A DNA stretch of 23,540 bases from Lachnospiraceae bacterium UBA3821 (GTDB lineage: Bacteria; Bacillota; Clostridia; Lachnospirales; Lachnospiraceae). Where the stretch lies: the NCBI GenBank assembly GCA_002368865.1, contig DFDT01000054.1, forward strand, positions 31,675 through 55,214, written 5' to 3'. This document shows, piece after piece, positions 7,311 to 15,584 of this stretch. The notes below the pieces were generated by a model, which was not told where the DNA came from, ran no database searches, and saw only the letters and a list, made by a program, of their open reading frames with translations. Position 1 is the first letter of the stretch. Each line of letters opens with the position of its first letter. A program made the translations under genes and the position numbers.

Positions 7311-8297
7311 TCATTCGTGCCTGTATTTATGTTCCGGATCCCTGCTGAGATGCTCTCTGTTTGCCTTCTCTTTCCAGACACTCAGATTCGGTCCCAGCGG
7401 CAATATATCAAAGGGATTGGTCTTCAGACAACATAAATGATAATGTCGCTTGATCGCATCAAAATTCGTATTTCCTCCAAACGCTTCCTCCGCATACAGA
7501 TCCCTCGCATATCCCCAAAGGTTCGGATAATCCTTCAACATCTTCTTATTCACTCGAAATCCGTTGAAGTACGCCACATCAAATCTTGCCAGTGTGACAT
7601 ACAACCTGACATCCGATTCCGTGATATAATCTCCAAACAGGAATCTCTGCTTCGACAGCCTCTCCTCCAACACATCAAAGGCGTCAAAAACCAAATTGTA
7701 CGCCTCTGAATATGCCTCCTGGCTGGTGGCAAATCCTGCCTTATAGACCCCGTTATTCACATCATGAAAAATAAATGCATTCAGCTCATCAATATCTTTG
7801 CGCAGCTCCTCAGGATAAAGTTCCGGTGCATGCGCCTTATGGAATTTTTTCCACGCGGTTTCAAAGTACAGCGTCAAATTAAAATAATCGTTGTTCACTA
7901 CTGCTCCCGTCTGCAGATCCACCAGCGCAGGCACCGTATATCTGCCCTGATAATCCGGATCGGCTTTTTTATATGCCTCGCTGAGCAGCTTGATCCCCAA
8001 CACAGGATCCCTGTCGTCTTCATCCAACGTAAACGACCAGTCCGACCAAGGCACATCCGGTCTGATAGGATCCAACGTCCCGACGGAAATGACATCCTCC
8101 AATCCCAACAGCTGCCGCACAATGATCGACCGGTTTGCCCATGGACATACCGGTGCCCACAGCAGCCGATACCGCCCTGCTTCTACGGGAAGGTCTCCTT
8201 CTTTCTCTCCAAACGGTGTCACAAAGTGATTGGGCTGCCGCTCGAATTTCCCGCTGTTCTGTATTTCACCGTTCGTCACATGATCTACTACTGCCAT
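7311..8297 (-). CDS. Glutathionyl-hydroquinone reductase family protein (YqjG/ECM4-like), copy 1
   Basis: These Xi-class glutathione transferases remove glutathione from glutathionyl-hydroquinones through an active-site Cys. The 328-aa protein shows the catalytic CPWANR with Cys51, preceded by the conserved VTPFGEKEGDLPVEAGRYRL region. Further on it has the VPALVDLQTGAVVNNDY segment of the thioredoxin-like domain and a helical C-terminal domain with RFLFGDYITESDVRLYVTLARFD. ATG at 8297 follows GGAGGGAAAT. It shares obvious similarity along its length with the next upstream gene, the two being tandem duplicates 30 bp apart. Since most clostridia do not make glutathione, the real thiol partner is uncertain; the family assignment is firm, the substrate is not. 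Confidence 0.92.
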   Translation of the reverse strand: MAVVDHVTNGEIQNSGKFERQPNHFVTPFGEKEGDLPVEAGRYRLLWAPVCPWANRSIIVRQLLGLEDVISVGTLDPIRPDVPWSDWSFTLDEDDRDPVLGIKLLSEAYKKADPDYQGRYTVPALVDLQTGAVVNNDYFNLTLYFETAWKKFHKAHAPELYPEELRKDIDELNAFIFHDVNNGVYKAGFATSQEAYSEAYNLVFDAFDVLEERLSKQRFLFGDYITESDVRLYVTLARFDVAYFNGFRVNKKMLKDYPNLWGYARDLYAEEAFGGNTNFDAIKRHYHLCCLKTNPFDILPLGPNLSVWKEKANREHLSRDPEHKYRHE

Positions 8298-8327
8298 ATT
8301 TCCCTCCTGCCCGATTCTACTCCTGCC

Positions 8328-9380
8328 TCAATACTGTAACGGTCCAAATTTCTCCGCCCGGTTATTGGGCTCCAGCCACACACGGTTGTCCGGTCCATCC
8401 GGCAGAATCTGATCCGGATTCTCCTCCGCCCCCAACAGATAGCCTCTCTTGATTGCATCAAAATCCGTCGCCTCCCGGAATGCCGGTATGGAATACAATT
8501 CCCTGGCATAATTCCACAGGTTGTCATAATCTCTGATCCGCTTCCGGTTCAGTCTGAATCCGAAGTAATACGCCGTGTCAAATCTTGCCAATGTCACATA
8601 CAGCCGGATGTCCGAATCCGTGAGTCTGTCGCCGAACAGGAACCGTTTATCCGCCAGATGCTCCTCCAGCCAGTCCAACCGGTCAAAAACCAGATGATAG
8701 TTCTTCTCATACTCTTTCTGACTCTGGGCAAAGCCCGCTTTATAAACTCCGTTGTTGATCTCATGGAACAGAATCTCATTCAGCGCATCAATGCCTGTCC
8801 GCAGCTCCACCGGATACAGCTCCGGCGCCCCCTCTCTCCAGAATGGCTTCCACACAGTCTCCCAATAGTTTGTCAGCCTGTGGTAGTCATTATTGACCAC
8901 CTTCCGTTCCTTCACATCCACGATTGTCGGCACAGTGGCGCGCCCCGTATACTCCGGATCTGTACTTGCATAGATCTCCGGCAGATAACGGATGCCCAGC
9001 ACCGGGTCCACACCGCCCTCATCCAATGAAAACTCCCATCCGTTCTCCGTCCGGATCGGCGCTACTTTTCCCACGCTGATCACATCCTCGCCAATCCCCA
9101 AGAGTTTAAAAGCGATCATCTGTCTGGTCGCCCAGGGACACAACGGTGTCCAGATCAGTCGATAACGCCCCGCCTCCACCGGCAGTTGTCCTTCCTTGTC
9201 CCCGAACGGCGTACAGAAGCGGTTCTGCTGTCTGACAAAGGCTCCGTTCCCTGCGATCTCTCCTTTGTGCTCCGACGTCGCAACCTTGCCGAAAGACTTC
9301 GTTTCACTCTGCTTCTTTTCCCGATTCAGTTTTTCAAAATGCGCGGCCAGTGAGCATGCCGCTGCTTCTAATTCCGCCAT
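8328..9380 (-). CDS. Glutathionyl-hydroquinone reductase family protein, copy 2
   Basis: A 350-aa paralogue of the downstream gene with the same architecture. Shared signatures include CTPFGDKEGQLPVEAGRYRL, active-site CPWATR with Cys81, VVNNDY, INNGVYKAGFAQSQKEY and RFLFGDRLTDSDIRLYVTLARFD. It differs by an extra N-terminal stretch of about 35 residues, rich in Glu, Ala and Lys, predicted helical. The start at 9380 is fixed by TGGAGG eight bases upstream; an ATG five codons earlier would place that site inside the gene. The ATG overlaps the stop of the acetyltransferase gene by one base (TAATG), suggesting translational coupling. Confidence 0.92.
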   Translation of the reverse strand: MAELEAAACSLAAHFEKLNREKKQSETKSFGKVATSEHKGEIAGNGAFVRQQNRFCTPFGDKEGQLPVEAGRYRLIWTPLCPWATRQMIAFKLLGIGEDVISVGKVAPIRTENGWEFSLDEGGVDPVLGIRYLPEIYASTDPEYTGRATVPTIVDVKERKVVNNDYHRLTNYWETVWKPFWREGAPELYPVELRTGIDALNEILFHEINNGVYKAGFAQSQKEYEKNYHLVFDRLDWLEEHLADKRFLFGDRLTDSDIRLYVTLARFDTAYYFGFRLNRKRIRDYDNLWNYARELYSIPAFREATDFDAIKRGYLLGAEENPDQILPDGPDNRVWLEPNNRAEKFGPLQY

Positions 9381-9883
9381 TATTTTTTCCTCCATTCAGG
9401 TCCCTGCATATCCGCTCTGTCATACTCATCACAAAATCTGTAGTGCTCCGGCAGGAAAAATCCCACCTCCTCCATCCACTGCAGCTGTTCCGCCTCCATA
9501 TCAAAGAACTCCATGGCTGTCTTAGCCCGTCGAAATCCAAGCTTCTCATACAAAAGCACCGTCTTGGGATGCGTATATAGGATAATATTTTGTCCTTTCA
9601 GCTGCGCTACCAGTCGCAGGATCATTTCTCTTCCGATTCCATGTCCCTGATATTCCTCATCCAGTGCCACATTGTAGATTGCGGCCTGGAGCAGTCCGTC
9701 AGAGAGCGCCCTTGCCACACCGACAATCCGTTCCTCGTCATAGACAAATACCACAGCATAACTGTTCGTAAATACCAGCTGCTGTTCTTCTGCAGTATGA
9801 TCGGATAGTCCTGATCTTCTCAACACATCCGCCACTTCCTGCCAGTTAATATCATTCTTATCAATTTTATACTGTATTTTCAT
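9380..9883 (-). CDS. GNAT-family N-acetyltransferase
   Basis: A 167-aa single-domain acetyltransferase. Motif A is NVALDEEYQGHGIGREMI near residues 71-88, with the acetyl-CoA pyrophosphate loop QGHGIG at 79-84. The later YTHPKTVLLYEKLGFRRAKTAMEFF segment matches motif B. The C-terminal 35 residues are extra, acidic and aromatic. Substrate is unknown. It is the first gene of the operon with two hydroquinone reductase-like genes and cysK; a role in modifying a thiol, amine or antibiotic could fit but nothing in the sequence decides it. The ribosome binding site is weak (AGTAGGAAAT). Confidence 0.88.
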   Translation of the reverse strand: MKIQYKIDKNDINWQEVADVLRRSGLSDHTAEEQQLVFTNSYAVVFVYDEERIVGVARALSDGLLQAAIYNVALDEEYQGHGIGREMILRLVAQLKGQNIILYTHPKTVLLYEKLGFRRAKTAMEFFDMEAEQLQWMEEVGFFLPEHYRFCDEYDRADMQGPEWRKK

Positions 9884-9891
9884 AGTTATTA

Positions 9892-9954
9892 TTTCCTACT
9901 TATTCGATAGGTATTATCTGATTTGATTTTACTCTTTCCCTTTTAAGATGTCAA
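9892..9954 (-). promoter_or_regulatory. Promoter and dyad upstream of the GNAT-cysK operon
   Basis: TTGACA (9949-9954), 17-bp spacer, TAAAAT (9926-9931). Downstream of the -10 and before the start codon lies an imperfect dyad, CCTA-N9-TAGG (9895-9911), with AT-rich flanks that extend the symmetry. Its place over the start region suits a repressor. Rrf2-type cysteine regulators bind sites of this general look, but the match is only suggestive. Confidence 0.65.
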
Positions 9955-9983
9955 TATCATTTTTAATTTCCAAAATATCTCCA

Positions 9984-10028
9984 TAAAAAATGAGTATGCC
10001 GCACTATGATTTCAGATGCGCCATACTC
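9984..10028 (-). terminator. Terminator of the ABC exporter operon
   Basis: On the minus strand GAGTATGGCGCA pairs with TGCGGCATACTC (arms 10017-10028 and 9992-10003), followed by a T-run opposite 9985-9990. It lies about 30 bp after the stop of the second exporter gene. Confidence 0.88.
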
Positions 10029-10059
10029 ACCTATTCGTTTTTTCTTTTTCTTTTTAATT

Positions 10060-12000
10060 TTATCCTTCTGCAATAGCATTTCCGGTATACAGCTGATAAT
10101 ACCGCCCTTTCTCAGCAAGCAACTCCTCATGGGTTCCCCGCTCAATAATCCGCCCCTGCTCCAGTACCATGATGCAGTCACTGTTCTGCACCGTAGAAAG
10201 TCTGTGTGCGATCACAAACGTGGTCCTGCCCTTCATCAGCTTATCCATGCCGTCCTGCACGATCTTCTCCGTACGGGTGTCTATGGAGCTGGTGGCCTCA
10301 TCCAGGATCAGCACCGGAGGATCCGCCACCGCAGCTCTGGCAATAGCCAACAGCTGCCGCTGCCCCTGGCTTAAGTTCGCGCCGTCCCCGGTCAACACCG
10401 TGTCATACCCCTGCGGCAACTGCCGGATAAACCCGTCCGCGTTGGCCAGCTTTGCCGCCGCCACGATCTCCTCATCCGTGGCATCCAGCTTTCCAAACCG
10501 GATATTCTCCCGCACCGTAGCGGTGAACAGATGGGTATCCTGCAGCACCATCCCCAACGACCGCCGCAGGTCCGCTTTCTTGATCTTGTTCACATTGATG
10601 CCGTCATAGCGGATCTTACCGTCCTGAATGTCATAAAACCGATTGATCAGATTGGTGATCGTCGTCTTTCCTGCACCGGTAGAACCGACAAAGGCAATCT
10701 TCTGACCTGCATTCGCATACATCTTGATATCATGCAGCACCATCTTCTCATCCGTATAACCAAAGTCCACGCCGTCAAAGACCACGTCTCCTTTTAACTC
10801 CACGTAATCAATGCTTCCGTCCGCCTGATGCTTGTGCTTCCACGCCCACAGACCGGTACGCTCCTTGCTCTCCACCAGTTTTCCGTTCTCCCGCTTCGCA
10901 TTCACCAACATTACATAACCCTGATCCGCTTCCACTTCCTCATCCAGCAGATCAAACACGCGCTTGCCGCCGGCCAACGCCATCACAATACTGTTCAGCT
11001 GCTGGCTCACCTGGTTAATCGGCATGTTAAAACTCTTGTTGAATGTCAGAAAACTGACCAGACCGCCCAGCGTAAACCCGCCGAAGCCATTCACCGCCAG
11101 CACACTGCCTGCACAGGCCACGATCACATAACTCAGATTCCCGATCTGCGCGTTGATGGGCCCCATCAGATTTGCAAATTTATTGGCATTGTAAGAGCTG
11201 TCAAACAATGCTTCATTGAGCTTGCAAAACTCTTCGATACTCTTTTCCTCATGGCAGAATACTTTCACCACTTTCTGCCCTTCCATGCGCTCCTCAATAA
11301 ATCCGTTGATCTTACCCAACGCTTCCTGCTGCACTTTGAAATACTTTCCGCTCTTCCCCACCACATTCTTGGTGACAAACAACATCACCGCCACCATGAT
11401 CAGGGTCAGAATCGTCAAAGGCACATTCAGCATCAACATGCTGACCAGCACGCTCACCACCGTGATCACACTGTTGAACATCTGCGGAATACTCTGACTG
11501 ATCATCTGCCGCAAAGTGTCCACATCATTGGTGTACACCGACATGATATCGCCGTGGGTATGCGTGTCAAAATACTTGATTGGCAGTTTCGACATATGTG
11601 CAAACAGGTCATCCCGCAAATTCTTCATGGTTCCCTGCGTCACATACACCATGATCCGCATCTGCGTGAAAGAGCACAGAATACCAATCAGATAAAACCC
11701 TGCCACATGTCCCATCGCCTGCAAAAGCGGCGTGAAATCCGGCACGCTCTGCGTCAACATTGGCTTGATATAGTCATCGATCAAAGTCTTTAAAAACATG
11801 GTTCCCTGCACATTGGCCAACACACTGCCTACGATGCAGGCCAATACGATGCCATATTGGACCGCATAATTTTTCATCACGTATCCCATGATCCTGGCAA
11901 ATACTTTTCCGGGATTTTCAATCTTCGGGCCGCCGGCACCCATGGCCATTCTCCTGCCCGGCCCGCCGGACGGAACTTTTGCAACTCTCTCCTGTGCCAT
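10060..12000 (-). CDS. ABC exporter half, canonical ATPase subunit (BmrD-like)
   Basis: A 646-aa half-transporter: six-helix membrane domain (about residues 35-345) fused to an ATPase domain (about 400-640). Walker A is GSTGAGKT at 439-446, signature LSQGQ at 543-547, Walker B LILDE at 564-568 with the catalytic Glu568, and the H-loop His599 in FVIAHR. All catalytic residues are therefore present. A stretch of about 40 charged residues between the domains (roughly 360-400) and a glycine-rich, basic N-terminus are additions beyond the minimal fold. The ATG overlaps the upstream exporter stop by one base (TAATG), with GGAGG before it. Together they form a heterodimeric multidrug-type exporter. 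The exported compound is unknown. Confidence 0.93.
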   Translation of the reverse strand: MAQERVAKVPSGGPGRRMAMGAGGPKIENPGKVFARIMGYVMKNYAVQYGIVLACIVGSVLANVQGTMFLKTLIDDYIKPMLTQSVPDFTPLLQAMGHVAGFYLIGILCSFTQMRIMVYVTQGTMKNLRDDLFAHMSKLPIKYFDTHTHGDIMSVYTNDVDTLRQMISQSIPQMFNSVITVVSVLVSMLMLNVPLTILTLIMVAVMLFVTKNVVGKSGKYFKVQQEALGKINGFIEERMEGQKVVKVFCHEEKSIEEFCKLNEALFDSSYNANKFANLMGPINAQIGNLSYVIVACAGSVLAVNGFGGFTLGGLVSFLTFNKSFNMPINQVSQQLNSIVMALAGGKRVFDLLDEEVEADQGYVMLVNAKRENGKLVESKERTGLWAWKHKHQADGSIDYVELKGDVVFDGVDFGYTDEKMVLHDIKMYANAGQKIAFVGSTGAGKTTITNLINRFYDIQDGKIRYDGINVNKIKKADLRRSLGMVLQDTHLFTATVRENIRFGKLDATDEEIVAAAKLANADGFIRQLPQGYDTVLTGDGANLSQGQRQLLAIARAAVADPPVLILDEATSSIDTRTEKIVQDGMDKLMKGRTTFVIAHRLSTVQNSDCIMVLEQGRIIERGTHEELLAEKGRYYQLYTGNAIAEG

Positions 12001-13787
12001 TATGCCTCGCCTCCCTTCGCACCGTTCCTGCCATCCGATGCAGCCGAACCGTTCTCATCAAAATCTCCGCTTCCACCGGTCTGCGCCTCATATACTTCCC
12101 TGTAGATCATATTTCCTGCCAAAAGTTCCTCATGCGTGCCTACCGCATCCACTCGCCCGCTGTCCAGTACAATGATCCGGTCCGCATCCTGAATACTGGA
12201 GATGCGCTGCGCAATGATCAGCTTCGTTGTGCCAGGAATCTCTGTGGCAAACGCCTGCCGGATCTTCGCATCCGTCGCCGTATCCACCGCACTGGTGCTG
12301 TCGTCCAGGATCAATATCTTCGGCTTCTTTAAGAGCGCCCTGGCAATACAGAGTCTCTGTTTCTGACCGCCGGACACATTGGAACCGCCCTGTTCAATAT
12401 AAGTATTGTATTTTTGCGGCATCTGCTCGATAAACTCATCCGCACAGGCCAGCCTGCATACCCGCTTACAGTCTTCCTCCGTGGCATTCTCATCCCCCCA
12501 GCGCAGGTTCTCCAGGATTGTTCCTGAGAACAGCACATTCTTCTGCAGCACCACAGAGACCTCATTTCTCAACGTCTCCATATCATACTTCCGCACATCC
12601 ACGCCGCCTACATAGACAGCGCCTTCCGACACGTCGTACAGTCTGCTGATCAGGTTCACCAGACTGGTCTTGGAGCTTCCGGTTCCTCCTAAGATTCCGA
12701 TCGTCTCCCCCGCCTTGATGTCCAGATTGATGTGATCCAGCACAGGACTCTCACTGTTCACATTATAGCGGAACGTCACATTTTCAAACCGAATGCTGCC
12801 GTCCTTCACCTCTGTTAACGGCTCCTCGGGATTCTTCAGCCCCGGCTCCTCATCCAGCACCTCACAGATACGCCTGCCACTGGCAAAACTCATTGTGATC
12901 ATGACAAACACAATAGAAAGCATCATCAGATTCATCAAAATATTCATGCAGTAACTCAGGAGACTGGTCAGCTCACCTGTAGTCAGCTCGCTCCCCACGA
13001 TCATCTTCGCGCCCACCCAGCTGATCAACAGGATACAACTGTAAACCGTAAACTGCATGAGCGGCGCCACAAACGCCATGATGCCCTCCGCCTTCACGAA
13101 CATCTTATAGATATTGCCGCTGGCTTTGTGAAACTTATCGATCTCATAATCTTCCCGCACAAAGGCTTTTACCACACGCTGCGCCGTCACATTTTCCTGC
13201 ACGCTGGCATTCAGCTCATCGTACTTCTCAAACACCTGCGTGAAATACTTCATAGTAAAACGCATGATCAGCGCCATGCATCCTGCCAGCAGGACTACGG
13301 CCACAAGATAGATACTTGCCACTCTGGCATTGATGAAGAAAGCCATGCCCATAGCGCAGATCAGACTGATCGGCGCCCGCACGCACATACGCAGGATCAT
13401 CTGATACGCATTCTGAATATTCGTCACATCCGTGGTCAGACGCGTCACCAGACCTGCGGTAGAGAACTTATCAATGTTGGAAAAAGAAAACGTCTGTATA
13501 TTCCGATACATTGCCTCTCTCAAATTTTTACCGAAACCGGTAGACGCCTTGGCACCATATTTACCGCCCATAATACCGGCCCACAGACCGATCGCCGCCA
13601 ACACCAGCATCATCCCACCGATCTTAAATATGTACGGAAGATCTCCGTTCTCGATTCCCTTGTCGATCATACTCGCCATGAGATACGGGATCAGCGTCTC
13701 CATGAGTACCTCCAGCACCATGAACACCGGTGTCATAAGCGATGCTGTTTTGTATTGTTTTACCTGACTTAAAAGTTTTTTTACCAT
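12000..13787 (-). CDS. ABC exporter half, degenerate ATPase subunit (BmrC-like)
   Basis: A 595-aa half-transporter with a six-helix membrane domain (about 15-305) and an ATPase domain (about 330-570). Walker A is GGTGSSKT at 367-374 and the signature VSGGQ at 471-475. Walker B reads ILILDD, with Asp496 where the catalytic Glu should be. The switch position is Gln527 (IIAQR) in place of His. This is the known pattern of the non-hydrolytic partner in heterodimeric exporters such as BmrCD, not decay. The C-terminal tail (GGSGDFDENGSAASDGRNG) is glycine-rich and probably disordered. It is the first gene of the pair, with AGGTGGG before the ATG. No MarR or other regulator gene is adjacent. Confidence 0.93.
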   Translation of the reverse strand: MVKKLLSQVKQYKTASLMTPVFMVLEVLMETLIPYLMASMIDKGIENGDLPYIFKIGGMMLVLAAIGLWAGIMGGKYGAKASTGFGKNLREAMYRNIQTFSFSNIDKFSTAGLVTRLTTDVTNIQNAYQMILRMCVRAPISLICAMGMAFFINARVASIYLVAVVLLAGCMALIMRFTMKYFTQVFEKYDELNASVQENVTAQRVVKAFVREDYEIDKFHKASGNIYKMFVKAEGIMAFVAPLMQFTVYSCILLISWVGAKMIVGSELTTGELTSLLSYCMNILMNLMMLSIVFVMITMSFASGRRICEVLDEEPGLKNPEEPLTEVKDGSIRFENVTFRYNVNSESPVLDHINLDIKAGETIGILGGTGSSKTSLVNLISRLYDVSEGAVYVGGVDVRKYDMETLRNEVSVVLQKNVLFSGTILENLRWGDENATEEDCKRVCRLACADEFIEQMPQKYNTYIEQGGSNVSGGQKQRLCIARALLKKPKILILDDSTSAVDTATDAKIRQAFATEIPGTTKLIIAQRISSIQDADRIIVLDSGRVDAVGTHEELLAGNMIYREVYEAQTGGSGDFDENGSAASDGRNGAKGGEA

Positions 13788-13840
13788 TTTTTCCCACCTG
13801 TCCTTGATTCGGTCAATTCTCTATCCAGCATAACAGTACT

Positions 13841-13869
13841 ATCTTATACCACAAAAAAGGGGAAAGCAA
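13841..13869 (-). promoter_or_regulatory. Candidate promoter of the ABC exporter operon
   Basis: TTGCTT (13864-13869), 17-bp spacer, TAAGAT (13841-13846). The -35 lies inside the distal arm of the malQ terminator, so the two signals overlap. Confidence 0.4.
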
Positions 13870-13904
13870 TAAAACAAATCTAAAATTTGCTTTATTGCTC
13901 CCCC
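13853..13904 (-). terminator. Terminator of malQ
   Basis: Minus strand: GGGGGAGCAATAAA (13891-13904) pairs with TTATTGCTTTCCCC (13859-13872) in a long stem, followed by TTTTTT (13853-13858). It begins 15 bp after the malQ stop. Confidence 0.9.
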
Positions 13905-13918
13905 TCAAATACTATCTG

Positions 13919-15484
13919 TCATTCTTCCGGCTCCGCCTTCGGAATCCTGCTGTAGAGCTCCGACAATCCTCGGATGCTCCGCTCCAGATCCTTTGACAGG
14001 AAGTTCGGCTGCAGTCTCCACTGCCAGTTCCCCTCGCCGGTACCCGGTGTGTTGATCCGGGCTTCTTTGCCCTTACACAGATAATCCTGCAAAGGCACAA
14101 TACACAGATCCGCCACAGAACGGTACGCCTCCCGGATGAAGTCCCAAACAAACTGACCGTAGTCCGTATTCTGCGAATTGATATACCGTCTCACAAAGTC
14201 CCGCTCCCCGTCATTGATCTCCTGAATCCATGCCATGGAAGTGGTATTGTCATGCGTCCCCGTATACACCACACAATTCCGGATATGTCTGTGATTCACA
14301 TAATAGCTGTCCCAGCTGGTGAAACCGTACTGCAGCACCTTCATGCCCGGAAATCCGGTATCCTCCAGAAGCTTCTCGTTCTCCGGCGTGTTGTTTCCCA
14401 GATCCTCCGCAATGATCCCCAGCTTCTTGCTGTTCTGCAGCTCCTTCACTTTACTCTTCAGCACGTTGAAGAAGTCCATACCGGGACCTTTCTCCAGCTT
14501 ACCCTTCTCCGCCGTCTTGTCCCCGTAAGGCACTGCCCAATAATCACAGAACCCGTGGAAATGATCGATCCGGATCACATCATAGAATTCATAGTTACGC
14601 TCGATTCTCTGCACCCACCATTCATACTCATTTTTCTTCATGGCCTTCCAGTCATAAATCGGATTACCCCAGAGCTGACCGGTATGAGAAAACGCATCCG
14701 GCGGACATCCCGCCACCACCTTCGGCACCAGATCCTTATCCATCTGAAACGCCTCCGGATGAGACCACGCATCTGCGGAATCCAGCGCCACATAAAACGG
14801 CAGGTCCCCGATGATCTTCACATTCTTACTCTTGGCGTATGCACGAAGCTTTCCCCACTGCTTGTCAAACTCATACTGCGTGAAAATAATATAGTCGATT
14901 TCATCCGCCAGACGCTTCTCCGCATCTTTCAGTGCAGAAGCTTTTCTCTTCTTTAAGTCCTCATCTTCCCAGTCCAGCCAGGACCTGCCGCCCTGCTCAG
15001 ACTTGATCGCCGTAAACAGCGCGTAGTCTTCCAGCCAGAAAGCTTCTTTCATCTTATAAGCCTGATATGCCTTCGCCTCGTCCTTATCTGTCTGAGATGC
15101 CGATTCATCCTTTGACTTCTTCAATCGCTCGCAGAAACGCTCGTGGGCGATCTTCAACACCTTCCCACGATTCTCATAGAGTGCTCCGTAATCCACAGCC
15201 TCCACCTGGTTTCCGAAGGACACGCCGTTCACCTCGTCCCATGTGAGCAGCCCTTCCTCGATCAAAGTCTCCAATGAAATAAAATAAGGATTCCCCGCAA
15301 AGGAAGAAACAGGCTGATAGGGCGAGTTTCCATACCCTGTAGGCCCCATGGGCAGAATCTGCCAGAAGCCCTGTCCCGATCCATTCAGAAAATCCACAAA
15401 CTCATATGCTTCCCTGGAAAAACTTCCGATTCCGAACTTCGACGGGATCGAAAAAATGGGAAATAAAATACCGCTTTCTCTCAT
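13919..15484 (-). CDS. malQ: 4-alpha-glucanotransferase (amylomaltase, GH77)
   Basis: MalQ transfers maltooligosaccharide units between glucans, in the cytoplasm, during maltose/starch or glycogen breakdown. The 521-aa length is that of the bacterial short form. The three catalytic carboxylates are visible: nucleophile Asp307 in RIDHFHGF, acid/base Glu360 in IIAEDLGN, and Asp412 in GTHDNTT. The N-terminal FSIPSKFGIGSF and ILPMGPTGYGNSPYQPVSSFAGNPY segments form donor subsites. ATG at 15484 follows AAAGGGGATTTTATCTT; an in-frame ATG eight codons earlier lacks a binding site. The gene is alone between its own promoter and terminator, with no phosphorylase or transporter neighbour here. Confidence 0.96.
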   Translation of the reverse strand: MRESGILFPIFSIPSKFGIGSFSREAYEFVDFLNGSGQGFWQILPMGPTGYGNSPYQPVSSFAGNPYFISLETLIEEGLLTWDEVNGVSFGNQVEAVDYGALYENRGKVLKIAHERFCERLKKSKDESASQTDKDEAKAYQAYKMKEAFWLEDYALFTAIKSEQGGRSWLDWEDEDLKKRKASALKDAEKRLADEIDYIIFTQYEFDKQWGKLRAYAKSKNVKIIGDLPFYVALDSADAWSHPEAFQMDKDLVPKVVAGCPPDAFSHTGQLWGNPIYDWKAMKKNEYEWWVQRIERNYEFYDVIRIDHFHGFCDYWAVPYGDKTAEKGKLEKGPGMDFFNVLKSKVKELQNSKKLGIIAEDLGNNTPENEKLLEDTGFPGMKVLQYGFTSWDSYYVNHRHIRNCVVYTGTHDNTTSMAWIQEINDGERDFVRRYINSQNTDYGQFVWDFIREAYRSVADLCIVPLQDYLCKGKEARINTPGTGEGNWQWRLQPNFLSKDLERSIRGLSELYSRIPKAEPEE

Positions 15485-15524
15485 AAGATAAAATCCCCTT
15501 TCCTGCATTGCCAGATACAGGCAT

Positions 15525-15581
15525 TGTCAAAAGTTTGACACTGCCGAGTACTATTGTAATGCAAGAAAAGGAATGGCGCAA
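15525..15581 (-). promoter_or_regulatory. malQ promoter with a perfect operator-like palindrome
   Basis: TTGCGC (15576-15581), 17-bp spacer, TACAAT (15553-15558). Just after the expected start site lies TGTCAAAAGTTTGACA (15525-15540), with 7-bp perfect arms around a 2-base centre. That position suits repression. The -35 sits four bases beyond the end of the Rpn fragment, so malQ transcription is independent of the debris upstream. Confidence 0.6.
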
Positions 15582-15584
15582 GAA

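Noticed and set aside
10828..11793. 321-codon plus-strand open frame inside the exporter gene
   Set aside because: His/Gln-rich translation is the antisense shadow of the ABC exporter; no independent support.
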